From NCBI RefSeq assembly GCF_023674465.1, contig NZ_CP098400.1, positions 1,640,801 to 1,704,800 on the forward strand: 64,000 nucleotides of DNA, in the 5' to 3' direction. Shown piece by piece: positions 37,627 through 45,218 of this stretch (its first letter is position 1; each line of letters starts with the position of its first letter). This DNA is from Xiashengella succiniciproducens. GTDB lineage: Bacteria; Bacteroidota; Bacteroidia; Bacteroidales; Marinilabiliaceae. The notes beneath the pieces were generated by a model. That model saw nothing but the letters and a program-made list of their open reading frames with translations. It was not told the origin of the DNA and searched no databases. Position numbers and translations under genes: made by a program.

Positions 37627-37755
37627 ATGGCATATCAAATACCACAACTTCCGTTGGATTTCGATTTAGAAACCAAGGCCATTCTAAAAAAAACGGCTGC
37701 TGCACGCAGTGCATTGGCCGAGATGAAAGGTGCTGCCCTGAGCATTCCGATATAA
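37627..37755 (+). pseudogene. Truncated Fic-family protein (N-terminal fragment)
   Basis: A 42-residue frame starting MAYQIPQLPLDFDLETKAIL matches the N-terminal inhibitory/DUF4172-like segment of Fic-family proteins, ending ALAEMKGAALSIP where the full protein would continue into the Fic catalytic domain with HxFx(D/E)GNGR. The frame stops at 37755 and no Fic domain follows before hsdR. It is therefore a remnant, not a toxin. Confidence 0.7.
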
Positions 37756-37872
37756 TTATGGCGTCATGTGTAAAAAAAAAGTTCAAAACCGATATATGAC
37801 AAATGTAACATGTAAAGAAAATCGCTCATTTCTATACATATCATTTTAACTTATCACTTATCACTGAATAAA

Positions 37873-40800
37873 ATGGACACACCCAGTTTTAAAGAAGACC
37901 ATATCAGTCAGATTCCGGCATTGCAAATGCTGGTAAACCTGGGCTATACCTATCTCAGCCCGGCTGAGGCCGAGCGGCTCAGAGGTGGCAAAACAACCAA
38001 CGTGCTGCTGGAAGATGTGCTACGCAAACAGCTGAAAGAAATCAACAGCATTCGGCTTAGCGCTACCAAGACGAGCCTGTTCACCGATGAAAATATTGAA
38101 CGGGGCATCCTGGCGCTGAAAAATCTGCCCATGAATGAAGGGTATATAGCTGCCTGTGAAAAGGCCTACAACTTGCTCACTTTAGGCCAGCCCCTGGAGC
38201 AGAGCATTGACGGGGACAAAAAGAGTTTTACACTCCTATATATCGACTGGAAAAACATCCACAACAATGTTTTTCATGTTACCGAAGAGTTCAGCGTCAT
38301 GCGCAGCACCAGCAAAGACCATTACCGACCGGATCTGGTGTTGTTTGTGAACGGTATTCCGTTTTGCATCATTGAGTGCAAGCGTCCGGATATGAGAGAA
38401 CCGCTCAAGCAGGCGATTAGTCAGCATTTACGTAGCCAACAGGAAGATGGGATCAGAAGCTTATATGTATATGCGCAACTGATCTTAAGCATTGCCACAC
38501 AGGATGCTGCCTACGCTACCAATGCAACACCCGAAAAATTCTGGGCGAAATGGCAAGAGAAATTTGAAGAAAGTGAAAAGTTAAAAGAGTACAATGAAAA
38601 GTTGAAGATACTCAAAAACAAACCACTTCCGATTTCTATAAAGGAACATTTGTTTTCTGACCGGTTCAAATACGTTCGGCAATATTTTGATGCTTTGGAG
38701 CAGGAAGAAATTCTTCCCACAGAGCAAGACAAATACCTCTTTGGATTGTGCCGCCCCGAACGATTAATGGATCTGGTTTTCAATTTCATTTTGTTTGACA
38801 ATGGGGAGAAAAAAATTGCCCGCTATCAACAGTTTTTTGCCATCAAAAAATCCATGCATCGCATCAGGCAAATAGAAAATGGCAAGAGAAAGGGCGGCGT
38901 AATCTGGCACACCCAGGGGAGCGGTAAATCATTAACCATGGTGATGCTGGCACAGGCTATTGCCATGGAGCCCAGCATCCGCAATCCAAAAATTGTTCTG
39001 GTAACCGACAGAACCGATTTGGATGATCAGATTACCAAAACTTTTAGAAAGTGTGGCAAGTTCGTAGATAATGCTACCACAGGACAGCGATTGGTGGAAC
39101 TACTGGAAAGTAAAAGCGATGCGGTTGTTACCACCATCATCAATAAGTTTAATGCAGCTGTCAAGAAAATTAAAAAGCCACTCGAAAGCCATGACATCTT
39201 TGTATTGGTAGATGAGGGGCACCGGAGTCAGTACGGCATCTTTAACCTTGACATGCAGAAAACCTTGCCCAATGCATGCTACATTGCGATGACCGGAACT
39301 CCGCTTTTCAAAAAAGATAAAAGCACGGCTGCCAAATTTGGGGGAATCATTGATGCTTACACAGTGGAACAGGCTGTTAGTGACCAGGCAGTTGTACCGC
39401 TACTTTATGAAGGACGCCTGGCCATACAGGAAGTAAACGCAAGTCCCATAGATACATTCTTCGAAATGGTTTCTGAGCCCCTGACGGAATATCAAAAAGC
39501 GGACATTAAAAAGAAATTTGCTCGTTATGATCACCTGAATTCAGCCGAACAAAAGATGCGGATGATTGCCTGGGACATCAGCTATCATTTCCGGAACAAC
39601 TGGCAAGGCAAAACTCCTTTTAAAGGTCAGTTGGTTTCTGATAAAAAAATAAATGCGATAAAATATAAAGAGTACCTCGATGAAATCGGTATTGTAACAA
39701 GCGAGGTGTTGATTTCACCTATTGACGAACGAGAAGGAGAAGAAAGTGCGTATGAAAAATCATCGGAAAAGGTAAATCAGTTTTGGAAACGAATGATGGA
39801 CGAACATGGTAATGCCCGGAGTTATGAAAAGAATATCATCAATCGTTTCAAGAACCAAAAGGACCCCGAGATTATCATCGTGGTGGATAAGTTGCTAACG
39901 GGATTTGATGAGCCCAAAAACACCGTTCTGTACCTCACACGCAATTTACTGGGTCACAAACTCCTGCAGGCTATTGCCAGGGTTAATCGGATTTATCCGG
40001 ATAAAGATTTCGGTTACATCATTGACTATTATGGTGTGATTGAAAATTTGGATGATGCTTTGCAGATGTACTCTTCATTTGAAGATTTTGATGAAGAGGA
40101 TTTGGTAGGAACACTTACCAATATTTCGGAAGAAATTAAAAAACTACCGCAAAAGCATTCAGACCTTTGGGATATTTTCAAAACGATAGCCAACAAACGG
40201 GATGCAGAAGCATATCAGCAATTATTAAAAGATGAAGCAATACGAGTTTTATTTTACGATAAATTGGCTGCCTTTGCCAAGAGTTTAAAGCTTGCTTTGT
40301 CTTCTATTCAATTTCACAAAGACGTTGAGGAAAAAACCATCAACCGTTACAAAGAAGATTTGACCATGTTCTTGAAACTACGTTTGGCAGTAGTGGAAAG
40401 ATACAGTGATGAAATTGACTACAAACAATATGAAGGTCAAATTCAAAAACTGATTGACACACACATTACCACAGAGAAAATTGAAACCATCACAGAACTG
40501 GTAAACATATTTGACAAGGATAAATTTCAGCAGGAAGTAGAAAACACAACCGGAAAAGCAGCAAAAGCGGACAAGATTGCCAGCAGAACAGCCAAGCACA
40601 TCACCGAGAAAATGGATGAAGACCCTGCTTTTTACAAGAAGTTTTCGCAAATGCTGAAAGAAACCATTGCTGACTATGAAGCCAAACGCATCAGCGAAGC
40701 ACAATACCTGAGCAGAGTTCAAGACATCATGAACAATGTTTTGGCTCATACCGACAATGATATTCCTGAACAATTGAATGAGAGAGATGTGGCCAAAGCC

Positions 40801-41100
40801 TTTTATGGATTGACATTTGAGGCACTATCTGAAAAGATTCAAGATGATGCGGTATGTAAAGAAATCGCAACGCAAGCAGCTTTACAAATTGACGACCTGA
40901 TTCAAGCTTCAGTATTGGAAAATGGCAAACCGATTGTTGACTGGCAATACAAAACGAATATCACCGGAAAGTTGATCATTGAAATTGGCGATTATTTAAT
41001 TGATGAAGTACGGGACAAATACAATGTGGACTTGTCATTTAAAGACATGGACAAGATTGCCGAAGATTGTATTGAAGTGGCTAAAATCCGTTACAAGTAA
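37873..41100 (+). CDS. hsdR: Type I restriction endonuclease motor subunit HsdR
   Basis: HsdR pulls DNA past the bound complex and cuts it far from the site. The 1075-residue protein has an N-terminal nuclease domain (D154LVLF, then E168-C-K170 of the PD-(D/E)xK motif), Walker A H346TQGSGKS, D447EGH helicase motif II, MTGTP motif III, and IARVNRIYP motif VI, followed by a long helical C-terminal part (about 720-1075) that docks with HsdM. Length is normal. All catalytic residues are present, so restriction should be functional if HsdM and HsdS are. A metallopeptidase gene overlaps the stop codon. Confidence 0.95.
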   Translation: MDTPSFKEDHISQIPALQMLVNLGYTYLSPAEAERLRGGKTTNVLLEDVLRKQLKEINSIRLSATKTSLFTDENIERGILALKNLPMNEGYIAACEKAYNLLTLGQPLEQSIDGDKKSFTLLYIDWKNIHNNVFHVTEEFSVMRSTSKDHYRPDLVLFVNGIPFCIIECKRPDMREPLKQAISQHLRSQQEDGIRSLYVYAQLILSIATQDAAYATNATPEKFWAKWQEKFEESEKLKEYNEKLKILKNKPLPISIKEHLFSDRFKYVRQYFDALEQEEILPTEQDKYLFGLCRPERLMDLVFNFILFDNGEKKIARYQQFFAIKKSMHRIRQIENGKRKGGVIWHTQGSGKSLTMVMLAQAIAMEPSIRNPKIVLVTDRTDLDDQITKTFRKCGKFVDNATTGQRLVELLESKSDAVVTTIINKFNAAVKKIKKPLESHDIFVLVDEGHRSQYGIFNLDMQKTLPNACYIAMTGTPLFKKDKSTAAKFGGIIDAYTVEQAVSDQAVVPLLYEGRLAIQEVNASPIDTFFEMVSEPLTEYQKADIKKKFARYDHLNSAEQKMRMIAWDISYHFRNNWQGKTPFKGQLVSDKKINAIKYKEYLDEIGIVTSEVLISPIDEREGEESAYEKSSEKVNQFWKRMMDEHGNARSYEKNIINRFKNQKDPEIIIVVDKLLTGFDEPKNTVLYLTRNLLGHKLLQAIARVNRIYPDKDFGYIIDYYGVIENLDDALQMYSSFEDFDEEDLVGTLTNISEEIKKLPQKHSDLWDIFKTIANKRDAEAYQQLLKDEAIRVLFYDKLAAFAKSLKLALSSIQFHKDVEEKTINRYKEDLTMFLKLRLAVVERYSDEIDYKQYEGQIQKLIDTHITTEKIETITELVNIFDKDKFQQEVENTTGKAAKADKIASRTAKHITEKMDEDPAFYKKFSQMLKETIADYEAKRISEAQYLSRVQDIMNNVLAHTDNDIPEQLNERDVAKAFYGLTFEALSEKIQDDAVCKEIATQAALQIDDLIQASVLENGKPIVDWQYKTNITGKLIIEIGDYLIDEVRDKYNVDLSFKDMDKIAEDCIEVAKIRYK

Positions 41101-41795
41101 TGACAGCAGCTATACAATATGGAAGTAGAACAATAGATTTTCGTTTGGAGTATTCAGACAGAAAATCACTTGGCATTACTGTAACACCCGAAATGGAAGT
41201 GTTAGTAAAAGCTCCAGCTGATACAAGCTTAGAAAAAGTGAAAGAGAAAATTAGAAAAAAAGCACCTTGGATAATTAAGCAGCAAAGCTTCTTTCTTTCC
41301 TTTCAGCCAAAGACACCAAGCCGAAAATACATTAGCGGAGAAACCCATCTATATTTAGGCAGACAGTACCGTTTACAAATTCAAATTGGTAAAGAAGAAT
41401 CAGTAAAACTAAAAGGGAAATTCATTTTAGTTACAGCAAGCGAAAAATCAAGAGCTAAAGATTTATTGTATGACTGGTACTTGCAACATGCAAGGGCAAA
41501 GTTTCATGCCATCGCAACACCACTTATTGAAAAATTCAAGAAGCATAAAGTAGAACCAAGTTCAATTGTGTTGCGTGACATGCCTACACGTTGGGGAAGC
41601 TGCACTCCGAAAGGAAAAATCATCTTAAATCCTGAATTGATTAAAGCACCAAAAGGCTGCATCGAATATGTAATCATACACGAACTTTGTCATTTAATTC
41701 ATCATGGCCATACACAGAAATTTATAGATTTACAGACAAAGGAAATGAAAGACTGGGAAAAGTGGAAAATGAAATTAGAAAAACTATTAGCATGA
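41100..41795 (+). CDS. YgjP-type (DUF45) metallopeptidase-like protein
   Basis: The 231-residue protein has the YgjP/DUF45 fold with RWGSCTPKGKIILNP and the zinc motif H194ELCH (H194, E195, H198), followed by HHGHTQKF. It is a predicted zinc metallopeptidase of the SprT-like group. The start ATG overlaps the hsdR stop (TAATG), so it is translated together with HsdR. The same gene often follows hsdR in type I loci, where a role in protecting or regulating the restriction enzyme, for example by proteolysis, has been proposed but not shown here. Confidence 0.88.
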   Translation: MTAAIQYGSRTIDFRLEYSDRKSLGITVTPEMEVLVKAPADTSLEKVKEKIRKKAPWIIKQQSFFLSFQPKTPSRKYISGETHLYLGRQYRLQIQIGKEESVKLKGKFILVTASEKSRAKDLLYDWYLQHARAKFHAIATPLIEKFKKHKVEPSSIVLRDMPTRWGSCTPKGKIILNPELIKAPKGCIEYVIIHELCHLIHHGHTQKFIDLQTKEMKDWEKWKMKLEKLLA

Positions 41796-41805
41796 GCCTA
41801 CACGC

Positions 41806-41874
41806 AAAAGCACACACATTTGCAAGCCGCGCAAGACCAAGCACAGACCAAATCTTGCAAAAGAGTGTGCTTTT
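41806..41874. repeat. Right-end hairpin repeat of the island
   Basis: Arms 41806-41826 and 41854-41874 (21 bases each) match at 19 of 21 positions around a 27-base loop. The left arm contains CACATTTG and the right arm CAAAAGAG, as in the hairpin at 29177-29239, in the same orientation. Confidence 0.75.
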
Positions 41875-42080
41875 CGCCAACCCCAAAAGAATTGCGAAGC
41901 AATCACGAGCACCTATGAAAACCAGCAATATGCGAGTAAATTCATTTTTTTCTTCCCTCCCTTCGGTGTTTTATTTTTTCGCCACCCACAACCGACACAA
42001 AAACAGTTGGACAGAAACAGCGAAAACCCATACTGGACAAGGCTTGACAATGACGGAGGACAGAAGGCCAGCTTGTAACA

Positions 42081-42192
42081 GCGTGTATGTGGCAATAGCG
42101 GGTGAACTGGTAAATCGAAGCTCTGTACTTTTAAGAAACTTTGTGCTAATCGGACAGGTAAGTGCTTCTAATCCGCTACTGCACATACACGC
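42081..42192. repeat. Large hairpin with GCGTGTATGTG arms
   Basis: Left arm 42081-42101 and right arm 42173-42192 pair through an 11-bp outer stem, a small bulged region and a 6-bp inner stem, around a 71-base loop. It is followed by a short A/T-rich stretch before core sequence. It resembles long palindromic intergenic repeats I recall from other Bacteroidota, unverified here. Confidence 0.7.
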
Positions 42193-42330
42193 AAACCGGA
42201 TTCAGTTAAGTTAAGTAGCTTTTTTATCAGGTCCTTAGTGACCTGATTCTCGGCATTCTACGCTTTCACTTTTTAGATAGTTTGTCTAAACCCTGCGGTT
42301 TAACAGTAATTAACTACAAAATATAATTTG

Positions 42331-43344
42331 TTAACTACCCGGTATTTTTTCCATACTAAAAGACTCAATTATGTATTCCGCTTCATCAAAAGAGTTTACG
42401 TCCATCATGGCTGATCTGAAAGAGGCTGCTCCTGGAAAATCAGAAAGATAAATCTTAAAAAACCTTTTCAGGATTGGGAAATGCCTGCCTTCACCCCAGG
42501 CCTTTTTAAACAGATCCAGGTGTAACCTAAGGGCTTCAGTTCTTTCCTTTATCCCAATGTCGATGTTGAATGGGTAGAACAGCCATGGATTTCTGAATAT
42601 CCCTCTACCAAACATAATACCGTCAGTACCATATTTTGCAATCTTTTCATTAGCCTCTTCAAGGGAACTGACGTCTCCATTTCCTATAAGCTTGATATCG
42701 GGAGCTATTGCATTACGCAAGCCTACAGCTCTTCCTATCTCATTCCAGTCGGTTTCACCTTCAGACATCTGCTTCTGAATCCGTCCGTGGACTGTAATTG
42801 CATCCAAAGGCTGGCTAAGTAGATAGGAGATCCACCTTTCTGTATCTTTGTACTTAAACCCAATTCTGGTTTTTACACTCAGAGGTAAGGTGAGACTCTC
42901 TCTTGCTGCAGCTATTATCTCCCCGGCCTGAGTTTCTGAATCAATCAGTGCTGATCCACTGCCATGGGCTACAACATTCTTTACCGGACAGCCCATATTG
43001 ATATCTATAGCATCAAAGCTGTATTCTTCCTCAATATACTTTAGTGCAGAACTGAACTTTTCAGGATCATTACCCCAAACCTGTGCAATAAGTTTAATCC
43101 CCAGAGTGTCGAGCAATTCACGCTCGCTGTCAGAGACCTTCAGACGGTAGCTTACTTTTTCCCTGCCAACAGGATGACAAAGTCCATCAACTGAAGTGAA
43201 CTCAGTAAAAAGAATGTGGGGCAGACCAGGCGTTGAAATCCGCATAACCAGTTCCCTGAAAGCAGTATCAGTTACATCCTCCATTGGAGCTAGCATATAA
43301 AGCGGACCCTTAAGATCCTTCCAAAAATTACCGCTGCTTAGCAT
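42331..43344 (-). CDS. tRNA-dihydrouridine synthase (Dus family)
   Basis: Dus enzymes reduce specific uridines in tRNA to dihydrouridine with FMN and NADPH. The 337-residue protein has the TIM-barrel signature APMEDVTDTAFRELV (about 18-32), DINMGCPVKNV (about 114-124) with the catalytic cysteine, KTRIGF, VHGR and NGDV, and a C-terminal helical RNA-binding domain. Sequence features fit DusB-like members more than DusA or DusC, though the target uridine cannot be fixed. Its start overlaps the stop of trhO by seven bases, forming a tRNA uridine modification operon. Confidence 0.88.
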   Translation of the reverse strand: MLSSGNFWKDLKGPLYMLAPMEDVTDTAFRELVMRISTPGLPHILFTEFTSVDGLCHPVGREKVSYRLKVSDSERELLDTLGIKLIAQVWGNDPEKFSSALKYIEEEYSFDAIDINMGCPVKNVVAHGSGSALIDSETQAGEIIAAARESLTLPLSVKTRIGFKYKDTERWISYLLSQPLDAITVHGRIQKQMSEGETDWNEIGRAVGLRNAIAPDIKLIGNGDVSSLEEANEKIAKYGTDGIMFGRGIFRNPWLFYPFNIDIGIKERTEALRLHLDLFKKAWGEGRHFPILKRFFKIYLSDFPGAASFRSAMMDVNSFDEAEYIIESFSMEKIPGS

Positions 43345-44354
43345 GCCTTTTCCCTCTTTTCTCCAATTACAGGTCGCAATTGGTTAAGTTGCTTTCTGTA
43401 TTCCTTTTGGTGCCATGGGAAGCTCTTCATATTTGTATAGCATTCTTCACTGCAGCATCCTCCGTATTTTTCAGCACACTCGCTGCACTGAATTACTAGT
43501 TCATGGCAGGGATCATACCTACAATTCACATGCGTATCGCAAGGCTTTCCGCACTGATAACACTTACCCAGGACATGATCAGTAACTCTTTCTCCAAGTC
43601 GCTCGTCAAATACAAAATTCTTCCCTATAAAGCGTGACTCAAGGCCCTTCTGCCTTATCTCTGACACATAGGCTATAATACCACCGTGAAGCTGGTTTAC
43701 GTCACTGAATCCGTGATGCTTGAGCCATGCGCTTGCCTTTTCGCAACGAATACCTCCGGTACAATAAAGTAGTATCTTTTTGTCTTTTTTGTCAGCCAAT
43801 GTTTCTACAACATCTTCAAGTTCCTCACGGAAGGTTTCAGCATCCGGACAAATAGCATTTTCAAAACGGCCGACCTCACTTTCATAATTATTGCGCATAT
43901 CTACAACAACTACATCTTCCTTCTGCGAAAGTTCGTGAAACTCAACAGGGGATAAGTGCTTTCCAACGTTTGTTACATCAAATGCACCATCCTCCAGTCC
44001 GTCGGCTACTATCTTGGGCCGTACACGTACAACTAACTTTATGAATGAGTACTTCGACTCCTCAATAGCCCATTTCAATGGCATATCCTGCAATTCGCAA
44101 ACCGATTGCAGATATTCTAAAAAAGCATCAATATTATGTTCTGGAACATTCATCTGTGCATTTATTCCCTCATGGGCAACATAGATACGTCCTAGACAGG
44201 ATAAACTGTCAAGGGCAAGATACAATTGATCCCTGAACTCTTTGGGATTCTCAATGTTTACATAGCGGTAAAAAGAGACAGTACGACGTCTGAATGATTC
44301 CGCCTGTAATCTTGCAAGCAGGACTTCCTTACTGTATTTATTATGGAGTTTCAT
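43338..44354 (-). CDS. trhO: tRNA uridine(34) hydroxylase TrhO (rhodanese family)
   Basis: TrhO hydroxylates uridine 34 of certain tRNAs, the first step towards 5-methoxy- or 5-oxyacetyl-uridine. The 338-residue protein has the N-terminal acylphosphatase-like domain (about 1-115), a rhodanese domain with the active-site C198 in YCTGGIRCEKA, and a C-terminal cysteine-rich domain (CYQCGKPCDTHVNC, then CSECAEKYGGCC) that probably binds zinc. The ATG at 44354 gives the usual family length; a longer frame upstream lacks homology. It overlaps the dus gene and shares its operon. Confidence 0.9.
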   Translation of the reverse strand: MKLHNKYSKEVLLARLQAESFRRRTVSFYRYVNIENPKEFRDQLYLALDSLSCLGRIYVAHEGINAQMNVPEHNIDAFLEYLQSVCELQDMPLKWAIEESKYSFIKLVVRVRPKIVADGLEDGAFDVTNVGKHLSPVEFHELSQKEDVVVVDMRNNYESEVGRFENAICPDAETFREELEDVVETLADKKDKKILLYCTGGIRCEKASAWLKHHGFSDVNQLHGGIIAYVSEIRQKGLESRFIGKNFVFDERLGERVTDHVLGKCYQCGKPCDTHVNCRYDPCHELVIQCSECAEKYGGCCSEECYTNMKSFPWHQKEYRKQLNQLRPVIGEKREKAC

Positions 44355-44370
44355 TTGACTAAATTTTTGG

Positions 44371-44378
44371 CAAAGATA
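44371..44378 (-). promoter_or_regulatory. Possible -7 element for trhO
   Basis: TATCTTTG on the minus strand fits TAnnTTTG, 17 bases before the trhO ATG. No TTTG lies at the usual distance. Confidence 0.35.
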
Positions 44379-44464
44379 GAAAAAGGACAAATACATCCGA
44401 AATCCAGGTGTAATGTTGAGGGTTTTTGAACCACCAGCCAAACTGATTGTTTTTATTCAACAAG

Positions 44465-44537
44465 ATGGCGTGATCCCTTCCTGCCGCTGTAGTCATGGCT
44501 GATTCAAACGGCTTTACTAAGGGTCACGCCATTTTTC
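44465..44537 (+). ncRNA. Candidate small RNA or leader attenuator (hairpin plus T run)
   Basis: Arms 44465-44479 and 44519-44532 form a 14-bp stem with a single bulged T. A 39-base apical part contains a second short GCCG/CGGC pairing, and TTTTT follows directly. No plus-strand gene lies upstream, so it does not end a known transcript. It could be a stand-alone RNA or a leader terminator for the gene at 44657. Confidence 0.35.
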
Positions 44538-44656
44538 ATTGCTCTAAATTTGCAATTTTTTCTTAAATATAGAGGAGCTACAGATAATTTTACCATCTTT
44601 ACCCTCTAATATTAAGACTGCTGTAAGTCATTGGCAGCAGGTCAGGAGAGACAGTA

Positions 44657-45139
44657 ATGAAGATTAGGTCTGAAATAAACTACATTACACTTGTAGGGTT
44701 GTCGTTGAGCGTCGCTCTTGCTGCCGGGCATTCTCTGCCTGCAGATGCTGTAGTTTTATGCAGACATAATGCATTTGTATACCTGGTTTCCGATTGCAAT
44801 CCTTATGAGGCTTTCTTTTCAAATTATTCAGCTATCACTGCAACTGTCTCAGACCTTGACGAGAGGAAGGGATATACAAGGCTGAATAGAGAGTCATCAT
44901 TACCTGATGGATTCAGAGCAATTAAGCTGGTAGTCAGACCTGAAATAAAGCGAAATCTGCAGCTTGAAAAACTAGTTGTTGATTGTGATTTTCAACCGCT
45001 TTATCATGCAGGACTTTATTTTAGTAAGATTCCATCTGTTATAACACCTGGCAGCTATGGCTGGTCAGCCATAGCTTTAACATGTATCCCGGTGAGAGCC
45101 GGCCCCTCTACTGACTTGTGTTTTGCAATTCTTGCATAA
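44657..45139 (+). CDS. Exported protein of unknown function (possible truncated SH3-like module)
   Basis: The 160-residue frame starts with a plausible signal peptide (MKIRSEINYITLVGLSLSVALAAGHS). The mature part has scattered cysteines (C35, C47, C109, C142 and near the end) and ends YGWSAIALTCIPVRAGPSTD, which weakly recalls the SH3-like segment before NlpC/P60 (C40) domains in Bacteroidota; no C40 domain follows. It is alone between divergent trhO and secA. It could be a truncated hydrolase or an unrelated lineage-specific protein. I do not recognise a clear family. Confidence 0.5.
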   Translation: MKIRSEINYITLVGLSLSVALAAGHSLPADAVVLCRHNAFVYLVSDCNPYEAFFSNYSAITATVSDLDERKGYTRLNRESSLPDGFRAIKLVVRPEIKRNLQLEKLVVDCDFQPLYHAGLYFSKIPSVITPGSYGWSAIALTCIPVRAGPSTDLCFAILA

Positions 45140-45218
45140 CATCTTCATTTTGTTTTAATTGTTAACAATGCCGGAACTGATTCCGGATATTTCATGTGTT
45201 ATTTAATCCACTGATAAT

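Larger units (their letters stand above)
28990..42220 (+). mobile_element. Putative horizontally acquired type I restriction/defence island
   Basis: All intact genes between a decayed chemoreceptor and the dus-trhO operon run rightward and are defence or accessory types: hsdS(half), four-helix-bundle, hsdM, rhuM, hsdS, HAD, OLD nuclease, DUF2188, a Fic remnant, hsdR and a YgjP peptidase. Non-coding ends carry related hairpins (29177-29239 and 41806-41874), and a larger one lies at 42081-42192. No integrase or transposase is present. Exact ends are not defined; the limits given are where core-gene remnants stop and resume. Transfer is inferred from content, from decay at the left edge and from the repeats. 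Confidence 0.6.
41796..42330. other. Non-coding right edge of the island, 535 bases
   Basis: The region contains a hairpin at 41806-41874 related to the left-end one, a T-rich tract, a much larger hairpin at 42081-42192, and a small palindrome (42226-42247, 8-bp arms). The long open frame through it is a composition artefact that overlaps the peptidase gene. Core sequence resumes by about 42,230. Confidence 0.6.
44355..44656. other. Divergent intergenic region with a terminator-like hairpin
   Basis: The region separates trhO (minus) from an orphan exported protein gene (plus). It contains a trhO -7 candidate near 44371 and, at 44465-44537, a large hairpin ending in a T run on the plus strand. 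No coding frame with homology is seen. Confidence 0.5.

Noticed and set aside
29177-42192. Classical integron attC sites
   Set aside because: The hairpins lack the RYYYAAC and GTTRRRY boxes and no integron integrase is present in the window.
41687-42214. Long open frame (175 codons) over the peptidase end and right-edge repeats
   Set aside because: It overlaps the ygjP-type gene in another frame and runs through both hairpins; composition is not protein-like.
42226-42247. Intrinsic terminator at the right edge
   Set aside because: The 8-bp palindrome has its T run on the wrong side (before the stem on plus, A run after it on minus), so it would not terminate either strand.
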